From Proteromonas lacertae (lineage: Eukaryota > Sar > Bigyra > Opalinata > Proteromonadidae), in NCBI GenBank assembly GCA_002245135.1, contig NGBS01000294.1, positions 1-64,000 of the forward strand: a stretch of 64,000 nucleotides of DNA, written 5' to 3'. The notes beneath the pieces are model-generated. The model was not told where the DNA came from. It did no database searches and saw only the letters and a program-made list of their open reading frames with translations. Of the stretch, positions 25,101-35,866 are shown in pieces. Every line of letters starts with the position of its first letter. Within the stretch, counting starts at the first letter, position 1. The translations under genes and the position numbers were made by a program.

Positions 25101-28044
25101 ACAACTCCATCACTCACTTTATGATCAGTTACATAACCATAATCTTCACGATGTAATTTCATAACATTAAATTCATTAAATGATGATTTTGATTCAACAA
25201 TGATTGGTTGTTGATCGCTATTCTTTTCATTTGTACTAGAATTTTCTAACAATTTCTTGTGTTTTTGTAAATGATCAACTTTATCTAAACTTTCTTTCCA
25301 AGCACCCATTCTGTAGATATGACTATGATCCCATACAACTGGTGATGGTAAATGAATTCTAGAATGTTCTGGAATTTCATAGAAATTTTCCCATTTGATT
25401 GTATTTACACCTAATGTATATAAACTAGCTAAAGATAATAAGATTTGTTCAACATCATTTTGTTTCTTTCTTAATGATGATACATATGGCATATCAGGTA
25501 ATTCTGTTAATATATAATTCCTTAAGATAGAATGTGCATCAATTTCTAAGATAATATCACATTTATCTTTCAACACTTCTAATCCTTGTTGGAAATGAAC
25601 AGATCCTCTTATATTCTTCCACCAATAATTTACATCCAATAAACCATCTTCTTGTTTAGCTAATGCTGCAGATATGAATGTAGTACCTTCTCTTATTGGA
25701 TTAACAGTAAAGTAAGAAGCTGAATTAAACACCAAATCTCTCATTGATTCACAATATCTGCTATGATAAGCATGATTGATTGGCAATAAAACGAAGTATA
25801 ATTTATTCTCTTCACAGTATTTTCCTATCTTTAATATTGCATCTTTATCACCACTGATGGTTATACTGTTTCTACTGTTGATACAAGCAACATCGACTAA
25901 TTCATCTAAATGTAAAGAGTTAATTAAGTTATGACCATCTGTTTCACTCATACCTAATGCAGCCATTGAGCCTAAAGCCATATTAGCTTGTCCTTTTGCT
26001 CTTTCGGATGATAATCGACATAAATCTCTAGTGGAAAAAGCACCAACAGCCCAAGCAGCAATCATTTCACCTGTAGAATGTCCTAGAACAACTGTTGGTT
26101 CAATACCGAAGGATCTATATAATTCAACTATAGCAATTTGTGACATTACAATACATGGCAAAGATACTTCAACTTTATTCATCATCAGTGGGTTTATTTC
26201 TTTGTCTGATTCAGTGAATAGTCCCACATCATGTAAGATTGATACACCGCTGAATTCCTTGAAATAAGAATCAGCTTCTTCACATGCATCTCTAAACACT
26301 TTGAAATATTTGTAACACATTTGACACATCTCTTTATATTGACTTCCTTGACCACCAAAAACAAAAGCAACTCTTGGTTTATCTTTATAACCAATATCAC
26401 CTTTAAATTGTTTTGATTTTGAGAAAAAGTCATTTGCTGCTGGCTCTGTAGTTGTAGCTGATGTTTTAATATCTTGTGCTGATAATAGTGTATTTGGGCC
26501 AACCAATACTTTTCTGAATCTTTGTGGATTATGTGTTAAAGCTTGAACAGCACAAGCTTCTGTAAATTCACTAGCAGAAACTGATTTATATTGTTCTTTC
26601 CATTGATCTAATGATAATTCAATACCATCTTTATAATGACTTGATATTGGTAAAATCAAAAACGGATAGTTTTTTGGATCAATATTGTTATTCTTCAATG
26701 ATAACTCTGGAGCTAAAACACAATGACCATTAGCACCACCAAAACCATAAGAACTTACACCAATTAAATTACTTTCATTTTCATTCAAAATTGGTTCATT
26801 TTTATCAACTATTTCCATATTGTATTTATTAGCATCTATCTTTGGATTTAACTTATCAAAACCAACTGTTTTTACATATTGCTGTTTGTACAACATTAAT
26901 ACACTTTTTATTATTCCACCCATTGCAGCTGCTGTCTCCATATGTCCTATATTCCCTTTTACACTTCCTACTTTTAGCTTATTATCTTTACTATGTTTAA
27001 TTCCAATAGTTTCACCTATACTTTTTGCTTCTAATGGATCTCCCACACTTGTACCTGTACCATGAGCTTCAACGTAAATAACATTTTCTTTTTTAAGATT
27101 ATTTCGTTCAAATACATCTTCAATTAATTTGGCTTGTTGAACATCGCTTGGCATTGTTAAACTTTTGGTTTTACCATCTTCATTTATACCACATCCTACT
27201 ATATTACCATATACTCTCTGAATTGGACTAATTGCATCTGGTTGTTGTAAGATAATTACTCCTACACCTTCACTTCTTACAAATCCATTGGCTTTTTCAT
27301 CGAATGGACGACTTGTACCTGTTGGTGATAACATCTTAGCTTGGGAAAAAGCAATAAATGGTGATACACCCATTAAACAGTTTACACCTACAACAATTGC
27401 TGTTTTACAGTCACCACTATCCAAGGAACGAATAGCCATGTGTAAAGCTGTCATTGCACTTGAACAAGCAGTATCTACTGAAAAACTTGGTCCTTTTAAA
27501 TCATAAAAATAAGAGACTCTGTTCGCAATGTTGCCTAGTGTATTACTTTCTAAGGAAAAAGAATTCATTTGCTCTGGGTAGTAGAATTGAAACGATAATG
27601 ATTCTACTGCTCCTGCGCCAACAAAAACGCCAGTATTGGATCCTTTTACATCAGATAGCTATTATATGATTAATTAACAAGTAAAGAATATACTTTTATT
27701 CTAGCATCACATAATGCTTCATATACCACCTCCAAAACCATTCGTTGTTGAGGATCCATAACATTGGCTTGCTTTGGTGCAACATTAAAAAATGAAATAT
27801 CAAATTTATCAACTCCTTCTAAAAAACCACCTTTAGAAGTGACACTTTTGCCTTCTTCTGTTGTTCCATTGGATGAATAGACTGATGCACTCCATCTATC
27901 TTTTGGAACTTCGGATATACAACAAGATCCTTCATTCAAGATCTTCCAGAAAGACTCTGTATCATTTCTAATATAGTATATAATCACTTATATATACGCA
28001 GAACCTGGGAATCTGCAACCTATTCCACTAATTGAGTATTTCAT
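19184..28044 (-). CDS. Type I polyketide synthase: KS-AT-DH-ER-KR-ACPx5-crotonase-like
   Basis: Three exons; ATG 28044 (MKYSISGIGCRFPGSA), total about 2,935 aa. KS: DTACSSAM (Cys), EAHGTGT and KGNIGHMETAA (both His). AT (about 26400-25500): GHSTGEMIAAW with the acylated Ser, then AYHSRYCESM. DH (about 25180-24380): DHKVSDGVVLPG and HPTVIDSWVQSF. ER (about 23480-22460): Rossmann motif GGVGLCAIQ. KR (about 22400-21840): TGSTRGVGLN, ASSISGLYG and YSAANC. Five ACPs follow, each with the phosphopantetheine Ser in a (V/I/T)DSL motif (about 21430, 21095, 20755, 20355, 19975), separated by Gln/Pro-rich linkers. The last ~180 aa (VIGMGLMIPCLCELCISVDE, LSAGLIDEM) look like a divergent enoyl-CoA hydratase/crotonase fold. 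No methyltransferase or thioesterase. A full reducing loop predicts a saturated fatty-acid-like product; release is unknown. Confidence 0.95.
19908..20077 (-). repeat. ACP5 copy of an identical 170-nt segment
   Basis: This stretch within the fifth ACP of the PKS is identical, base for base by eye, to 20688-20857 in the third ACP (offset exactly 780). The intervening fourth ACP encodes nearly the same protein but differs at many synonymous positions. Confidence 0.95.
20484..20521. repeat. CAA-type microsatellite coding a Gln run in the PKS linker
   Basis: Repeats of TTG (minus-strand CAA) encode a Q-rich spacer between ACP3 and ACP4. Similar shorter runs lie near 19785-19805 and 20170-20220. 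Confidence 0.85.
20688..20857 (-). repeat. ACP3 copy of the identical 170-nt segment
   Basis: Partner of 19908-20077. Identity stops abruptly at both ends, where the Gln/Pro-rich linkers begin, which suggests conversion or recent copying of one ACP module. Confidence 0.95.
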
Positions 28045-28362
28045 GATGAGATTTTGAATGATTTAAAATACGTAATTTTTATTTTTATACGTGAACCAAT
28101 AGAATTGCACTACGCAATATTTTTACTAAAACGTAAGAAGACGTAATATTCACTTTTATTATGCTGACAGTTGATAAATTTTGAATTTTGGAAGGAATAA
28201 CCAAGTAACCGATTGAGCAATAGAATAAATGCTTTGATTGTGATAAAGGTAGAAAAAAACAAATCAAAACTCTATTTTCATATTAAGAATTATATATATT
28301 ATTAATATTAATTTTAACTAAATGAAGAAATGTATAGGTTAATCTACAAAAGGCAAATTATA
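28045..28362 (-). promoter_or_regulatory. PKS upstream region with clustered ACGT cores
   Basis: The gap between the PKS start and the 3' end of the PG-rich repeat gene holds four ACGT cores in about 75 bp: TACGTAA (28069-28075), TACGTGA (28088-28094), AACGTAA (28130-28136) and GACGTAA (28140-28146). ACGT is the core read by bZIP factors in many eukaryotes. Whether it works here is inference. Confidence 0.4.
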
Positions 28363-29898
28363 TTAATGAACAATTGCAGCATTTGGGTATGGATTACTTT
28401 CACTAAATGAATATAAAATGCAACAAATATACGGAAATGTATAATGCCAGAACTCTTCTTTACTTCCATTCGGATTTAATCCTTCTTCTTCATCATCAGT
28501 TGCATATTTCACTTGACACCAATAACATTGACAATTGTCTTTATTTGAATGATGATTTGGTGAACTTTGATCATACTATAAACAACATTAGTAACATAAT
28601 TAAACATACATTGTCGTACATACTACTACAATATTCTTTTCTCACATTTTTTTCGCAATAGTGACGTTTACAATTCATTGTTCCCATTCCACACCTCTCC
28701 AACTTCCCTGAAGCTAAATCACTTGTTGTAATTGGCGTCTGTGGTCTTGTATAACTCAAAGTTGGATCTAATCGACCTGTCTTTGGTACTGTAAATCCTT
28801 TCTATTTGATATTATATAAAAAAAGTAATAATTACATTTAAATTTCTATTAAAGTCAGATATGTCATATTCATAGATTGGACCAGGTGTAAAACTCTTTT
28901 CCCATGTATATTCTGGTGGTCTTTTTGTCTTTGGTATTACTCCATAGATTCTAACTTGAGGAACTGGATCATGATCTAAATAACTAGGTGGTCCCTATAA
29001 TACAAAATAATATTTTAAACAATTTATTGTATATAAATACAAGGTGTGGAGGAAATACGTTCCTTTCTACTTTACAATCCCCAAATCTACCTGTTCCAGC
29101 TGACCAATTCTCTCTTACTGGAAGAGATGTGTCATAATCACCTGGACCTGGTGTTGTTCGAGGGAATTCTGTTCTATGTGTTGATTCTTTAGGAAATACA
29201 AATCTGGTTGGTCTATTGATAATATAAAAAATATATATATTTAATACGCTTCTTTTACTGGTGCTGGATCCTGCTCATATTGACCAGGACCTGGCTGTGT
29301 TAGTGGTAATTTCTTATTTTTATTTTCTTCTTCTTCTTTATCTTCTTTTTCATTTAGAGTTGGACTTGCTGTTTTTGGCCTATTGGATAATGCACTTTTT
29401 GGCCTTGGCCTGGGTGATTTCTTAGTTTCTAACTGAATATTCTTCTGTGAAGCACTTTGCATAGCTTTTATTGGAGAAACATTTGCACTTTTGGATATTG
29501 TGGTTGTTGTGGGTGGTTCACTTGTTATTATATTTAAATCAATTACATCAAATCTAGAATTACTTCTAGATGGAGCTGTATGTATTAATCTTTCTCTAGG
29601 CTGATAATTATCATCTATTTCTATTGTTCTAGCTAAGGATGTACCATTTAAATTTATTTGTTTGGGTGGATGAGGTGAAACACCAAATACTCTCACCGGA
29701 GTATATACTCTACTTTCTGTTTGTGTAAATGCGTTTATTCCTCGACGATACCCAAACTAAATAAGTAAAGAGAATCAGATATACTGCACTTTTGTTTCTT
29801 CTTCTGCCACTTGAGTCCATCCTTGCTGCTCCATATGTAGGAACCTTCGATGAAAAATATCTATCTGTAGGATTCTTTGGCTTAAGCGGAGTTACCAT
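28363..29898 (-). CDS. Sperm-tail PG-rich repeat (SHIPPO-type) protein, ~460 aa
   Basis: Six exons from ATG 29898 (MVTPLKPKNPTDRYFSSKVP; an in-frame stop lies just upstream) to TAA 28363. Repeated PGP motifs are visible: QPGPGQYEQDP, TPGPGDYD and TPGPIYEYD, with associated phrases such as RFVFPKEST and SYLDHDP. Proteins with these repeats sit in or on axonemal microtubules in known ciliates, algae and sperm tails. The central part is basic and Ser/Pro-rich. The C-terminal exons carry a Cys-rich segment (CKRHYCEKN... CQCYWC) that could bind zinc and is not part of the classical repeat. Function as an axonemal or microtubule-lumen protein is inferred from the repeats. Confidence 0.75.
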
Positions 29899-30203
29899 TA
29901 ATCGAGCTAGAGTGTATTACAAATCAAAATATTCATACATGATTCGAAAAAGTAGCTTCCTGGACTTTTTAAATTATTTGTACCGAGAAATAGATCCATA
30001 ATATACTCAATAAAACAAAAACAGAAAAATGAGTAAATACATGTAAATTACTTTTGTGACAATATAGTCGTTTCATACTTTCTTTTCTTAATTTCAACAA
30101 ATTGGATTATAATTTTGCTCTCTTATATCTATATCACAATAGTAAATATTATCCTATTTCCAAATCAAAAACAAAAATTATAAAATAAGAAATATTAAAT
30201 CAT
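29899..30203. other. Intergenic, no feature seen
   Basis: AT-rich spacer between two minus-strand genes. A plus-strand frame that ends near 30001 overlaps the first exon of the PG-rich repeat gene and looks like its shadow. Confidence 0.5.
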
Positions 30204-32867
30204 TTAAAAATCATTTAAATCATATACATCATAATTATTATACTCATCATCATCATCATCATCATCATATACATTTTTATTATCATCATCTTTCTTCTGC
30301 AAATCCTTTATAGTTATTCCTTTTCCACATATTATTACTCCTTCATAAACTGGTTCTTCTTCTTCTAAATCTATTCCAATAATTTCTTGAATTTTTAAAA
30401 ATGAATCTTCTTCATCTTCATCAACACTATGTCTTTTATTTTTACCTTTACTCTTTACTGTTTTAGTAGTTTTTTCTGGTCTTTTCTGTAAGGGATGACT
30501 TTGAATTGTATATTTTCTTTTCTTTACATTATTATTATCACTACTTTCTGTTTTTAATTTATTAATAATTACGTTATTTGTTTTTTTATTTACATTTTTT
30601 GTATTATTATTATTATTATTATCACTAATTTTGTTTATTTTTGATTTTGAGTTAAAACTTTTGTGTTTCATTTTTGTCACTTCATCATCACTTTTATAAG
30701 CATTTGAATATTTATCATTCGTATGATAACTTAAATAATCAGGAATGTTATGGATTTTCTTCACTTTATGGCTTTTTGTTTTATTCTTCATATTGTCTTT
30801 ACTATTATTATCGGAATCTTCAAAATCATCTATTGAACTAAACTTCCTTGAACCACTAAATGACTTTGAAAATGATGATTTATTACCGTTATTATTATTA
30901 TTATTATTATTAAAAAAAGAAGATGATGAGGATGAAAAAGACGTAGAAAAAGCATCATTGCAAGATTTAAAACGAGGAATAGCAGAAGAATTCAAAATAT
31001 CATTTGAATCGCTTGAATAAATGTTATTATCTTCTTCACTATATACATTTAATCTATTATTTCGTATATAATCATTCAATTCTTCATTTTCTTTTATCAA
31101 TTTATCATTTTCTTCTTTTAGATACTTTTGTTTCTTTTCATATTCTTTTTCCATTTCATTAAATACACCGATTGATATATATTCACTTCTATCATCATCA
31201 TCATCATCATTACCTTCACTTCTTTTTAGTTTTGTTTTTAAATGTTCATTATTATTGTTCATTTCTATTTCTTTTACTTCTTTACTAAACCTCAAAATAG
31301 AAACAGTTTGATCCATATTATCAATTTTTGGATTTATTGTTAATAAATAAACTATTCTACTATTATATGTGAATATATCTTTTAATATTAACCTCAGTTT
31401 ATTATTCACTATTGGTATAACAGCATTATCATTATTTATAGATTGTATTATATTCCATATACCACCACTATAACAACATGTATCTACTGTTTTATCATTA
31501 ACTACACTTCCTGGTGATTCTATTAAAAACAACTTTTTTTCATTTACAATTGCATTCTCTTCACTTTCATTATATTCTTTTATATATACTGCTAAAATAT
31601 AATCACTACAACTATTTGACTTTTTATTATCACATCTTATTGAATGCATACTTTTCATTATTTTGTCTATATCATCTATTGAATTTATATCACTTTCTGT
31701 TATTATTTCGTTTATTGTTTCATTATAATATTCGACTAATGACAATCCTAGTTTATATTTCTTCATTTCACCTTCTTCTTTTATTTTCAATTTCTTAAAT
31801 AAATCATTAATTATTGAACTACACAATCCATTTTCACTTTCATTACCATACAAATTAATATTTTCACCATTATTAGTAATTACACCTACATTATATCCAT
31901 CTAATAATAAACTAACAACTGATTTATAATCTTCATATATTTCATTATTATTATTATTATAACATCTATCAAATATATATTTATTTGTTACTTCTTTACT
32001 CTTTGTATTTATTATGGAGATAGAGTTATTATTGTTGTCATATTGAATTAAATTATTATTATCATCACAATTTGTATTTACTGAATCAATTTTTATATGT
32101 ACTGTTATATTATTATTTAATTTTAATAGTCTATTATTCAATTTCATATTTTCCATTGACAATTCTTCAATTTCTTTATTAAGTATTTCTTTTTCTTGGT
32201 TTTCTTCATTTTCATAAGCTTTTAATAAATTTTCACATATTTTCAATTGATTTGAATCTAATGATGAAGTAATAGACATGTTAGGATGATCAGTAATTGG
32301 TTTTGATTGGCAATTTAAATTATCATATAATAATTGAAGTGTCATTGATTGATTTTGGGGTAAAGTGGATAAATATTTTACAGAAGGATCGAATATTGGT
32401 AGTATACCTTTATATTTCATTTTGATTGAATTGAAAAACAAATTTTGCTCTGAATTAGATATGTCAGTGGGAATACTATCCAGTTCTTCCTATTTAACTA
32501 TAATATAGTATAAAATACAAGACATGCTGATAAATTCCTTAACAACTCTGAGATATGAGATTTTGTATCTGTCAGTGTGATGTCTTGTTCTTCAAAAGAA
32601 AATGATTTTGTATTTTTCTATGTGAAATGACTATTAAAAAATGTTATACAATTGGAGAAAGTGAAGGTGAACTAAAACTACTATCTGACTTGGTTTTCTT
32701 CTAATTAAATCATATGATTGTAATAAAATACAGATCCTGTTGAATTTGATGTATCTTTTATTTTACCAACCTTTTTCTTTGAAATATGTTTGGATGTGAA
32801 CAAAATGTAATTAAGAATAACTAAGTAAATAAATTTCAAAAGGATATGATTTTTCACTAGGTTTCAT
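30204..32867 (-). CDS. Kinesin-14-like protein with a degenerate, P-loop-less motor domain
   Basis: Six exons; ATG 32867 (MKPIILNYILFTSKHI) joins in frame through introns of about 29-37 nt to the large last exon. A coiled coil (NKEIEELSMENMKLNNRLLKL) leads into a motor fold, as in C-terminal (kinesin-14) kinesins. Recognisable motor elements: YIFDRCY, LLLDGYNVGVI, SLVEYYNETINEII, IPIVNNKLRLILKDIF, LLTINP and SILRFSKEVKEIE. The ATP-binding segment that should read GQTGSGKT is replaced by TNNGENINLYG (31845-31898), and switch II DLAGSE is replaced by ESPGS (about 31515-31531), so ATP binding is very unlikely. The tail is rich in Asn, Ser and Lys and ends in an acidic run. By analogy with yeast Vik1/Cik1 it may dimerise with an active kinesin-14. 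Stop TAA. Confidence 0.8.
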
Positions 32868-32954
32868 GGTCTGGAGCTTTATGTGTAAATAGTAATTAAG
32901 AAAAGAAAAACTATCAAGCCTAAAGATTGGCTCGATTGTAGTTTCATTTCTAAA
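32868..32954. promoter_or_regulatory. 87-bp divergent promoter with an inverted TCAAGCC element
   Basis: The pseudo-kinesin (minus) and the nucleotidyltransferase gene (plus) start only 87 bp apart. Between them lies TCAAGCC (32914-32920) facing GGCTCGA (32929-32935), a 6-of-7 inverted repeat. The same TCAAGCC word occurs upstream of other genes here. Confidence 0.5.
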
Positions 32955-35703
32955 ATGAATCAAGAGAACTGGAATAACAATCCAGGTGATTTAAAGCCTG
33001 CTAACCAAACCAATTATTTTATGCCGGCAAATACACCGGTATATAATCTGCCACTCCATTCTACACCGATTGTAGTTACACCTCCACATATGGCTAATCA
33101 GAATACAGTAGAATCTGGGCAAGTCAGAAGAGAATCTCAATTCATGAAATTTTTCAGAAAGAATGGTAATTCTTCAAATAGTGGTGAACAAATGAATCAA
33201 CCTATTCAACAAAATGCTCCCAATACTTCACCAATCAATGTTGTTTCACCAGATTTTCAACAACAGCAACAGAATCCATTAATGCAACAGGTACCTGCAC
33301 AACCGCAAATGCAAAATCAGCAATTTGCGCTCTTTCATTTTCAGCAACAACCACAACAACAAAATTCTCAACAGTTGTTTCAACAACAACCTCCTCAACC
33401 ACCAATACAGCAACAAATACCACCACCACCACCTCCTGCAATACAACCAAATACTCAACAAACTCGAGGTGTTTCACTCATTAATCCAATACCACAGAAT
33501 TATATACAACCACCTCCACCTCCACAGCAGCAGCAACAACCATTACAACAATCACAACAAATACCACTCCAACCTCCAGTTATTCCTCCACAACAACAAC
33601 AACAGCAAATGTCAATTCCAATGCAAATTCCAATTAATAATATGATGAGTTATATCACAGTGTCACCTACAATAGTTCCACCAAAATCACCATTAACTGT
33701 AATATTCTATATCCCCATACAATTAGTAGGTGATAAAGATTGTATTGGGATATATCAAGAAAGAGAAATTGATGTACAAAAACATATTACTTTTAAGAAA
33801 TTACCCAATAAACAAGAGAGAATAAAATCTAATAGTATTAATAATCCAATGAAAATTACATTCCATTCACCAATAGCAGGTGGTCGATTTGTTATTAAAT
33901 ATTATGATGAAGAAATGTGTAAACTACAAAGTGATCCATTTGTAGTAAAAGTATATATATATGATTTATGATTTATTTGTTTTATAGGTAAGTGGTACTG
34001 ATTTAGATCAAGTCTGCAACCATCTCTGTGATAAGAAGAACAGAGGTTATTTCCACTCAATATTCTCCATCAGAACAACCATTCCATTTATACTAGATTG
34101 TGATGGATGGAAAAGACCAGCAACATTAATAGAAAAATTAAACAGTTTAAAAGATGAATTACAGACTGATCCAAAACAAGAAGATGTTATTAGCGAAGCA
34201 CAGCAGAATAAAAGTAATCTATTTCAAGGTTTACTTAGAAGATTTTTTGAAAATAGGGCTGTTGTACATTATATTCCAGATAATTTGATTTTACCATTTA
34301 AACAGTTATATCAAAGTTATTGTTCATTATGTGAAATTTATTATCCAAAGACATTTGCTACACATATGAAGAAGGTACATAATCTTGAATTTATTAACCC
34401 TGGATCTGATTCAACATCATCATCTATTAGAATTTCTCACGACTTTCATGAGAATTTATCTAAAGCAATATCTGAATATAGTGAGAAGTGTAGAATACCT
34501 AAAGAAAGAGAAAATATGATTAATTTTGTGTGTGAAAAATTAACCAAAGTTTTGAGACAATACCCACAATATGATGATGTAATAATCAAGCCATTTGGCT
34601 CGAGTGTAAATGGTTTTGGTACACCAACTAGTGATTTAGATTTGTGTATTGTTACAAGCTCTAAAATCTTAAACAAAGATGAGAAAAAAGAAAGAATAGA
34701 AAAATTAGCTGAAGTGTTGAGTAAAGAAGGATATTTGAATATTAATGATAGTAAAAAGTATACATTTATATTATATTATATATAATGTAATAGAAATGCT
34801 CGTATACCTGTATTAGAATTTGTTGATCCAGATTATAAATTTGAATGTGATATAACATTCAATAATATTTTAGCACTTCGTAATTCATCATTATTAAAGA
34901 CATATTGCAATATTGATATTAGAATCTATACATTAGGAATGATTATTAAGAAATGGTATATTTTTAAATATAGTTTCTACGAAAGTTTCCACTTTTTTCT
35001 ATTTTTCTTTTTATTTCATTAATTTTATATTTTTATAGGGCATTACATCGTGGTATGAACAATCCAGAATATGGTACATTATGTACATATGGATATATAC
35101 TAATGTTATTAAGATATCTACAAATCTGTGATCCACCTATCTTATTATCTCTACAAACCCTTCCACCTAATTGGGATGGTGTTAGTTATGGTAAAAAAGA
35201 TTATATTCAAATGTATCGATTAATGTCTTCCGATAATCTGCCAGTTGGAACTTATTTTTATTCCAAGAATGATCCTCGTCTTAGCCAATATGCGAATGAT
35301 AATAAGAGCACAATATCTGAATTGTTACTAGGCTTTTTTAATTATTATGGAAATGAGTTTGATTATAGAGAAGATATTATTTCAATTAGACAGTTAGAAA
35401 CAATCGATAAATTGTATAAAGTGAATACATGCAATTGGATACCGGGTAACACTTTAGGGTATTAATTTATAGTAATTAATAATATTTACGTATAGAATTG
35501 AAGATCCTTTTGAAGATTACTATAATGTAGGGCATATTATAGAAGGCTGGAATTTAATGACTTTGAAATCTCAATTTTTGGTATATATTTGCTTATCAAT
35601 GTTTATTATTGTATAGTCAACGTATAATGCAATTTACAAAGCTTTTAAGGAAGGGAAAAGTGGTGAGAATTGTTTGAGTATTCTAATAGGAGAAAGTAGT
35701 TAA
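32955..35703 (+). CDS. Terminal nucleotidyltransferase (non-canonical poly(A) polymerase/TUTase) with SKICH-like domain
   Basis: Six exons (introns 33951-33987, 34758-34793, 34956-35038, 35459-35495, 35581-35616) sum to 839 aa. Residues 1-235 are disordered with long Gln/Pro tracts. A SKICH-like beta-sandwich follows (about 235-335: KSPLTVIFYIP, DKDCIGIYQ, GGRFVIKYYDEE). Next is a C2H2 finger, CSLCEIYYPKTFATHMKKVH (about 34321-34380). The Pol-beta nucleotidyltransferase core shows KPFGSSVNGFGTPTSDLDLCI with the DxD metal-binding pair, a third acidic strand FECDITFNN, and the PAP-associated domain (MNNPEYGTLCTYGYILMLLRYLQ; GELL-like ISELLLGFFNYYG). It adds U or A to RNA 3' ends in known relatives. 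The 83-nt intron is unusually long for this window. Fusion with SKICH-like sequence is uncommon. Confidence 0.88.
33236..33612 (+). repeat. CAA/CCA-rich low-complexity tract (poly-Gln/Pro coding)
   Basis: Codes the Gln/Pro-rich N-terminal spacer of the nucleotidyltransferase. The low complexity produces several spurious antisense frames. Confidence 0.9.
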
Positions 35704-35866
35704 AAATCTTATAACTCGATAATTTTTTTGAGTTCTATTATAACATATTGTTGTAAAGGTTTTTTTCAAGTCGCTATGAATAGAAAATAATAAGATATGC
35801 AAAAACGAAACGAATAAATTCTGAATTAAATTTAATTTTTGATCGTTTCAGATTTATAACGAACGA

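Noticed and set aside
33235-33477. Minus-strand Val/Leu-rich frames opposite the Gln/Pro tract
   Set aside because: They are translations of the complement of CAA/CCA repeats.
34956-35038. Two short introns with a mini-exon instead of one 83-nt intron
   Set aside because: An 18-nt first intron would be needed and no in-phase mini-exon continues the IKKW-ALHRG join.
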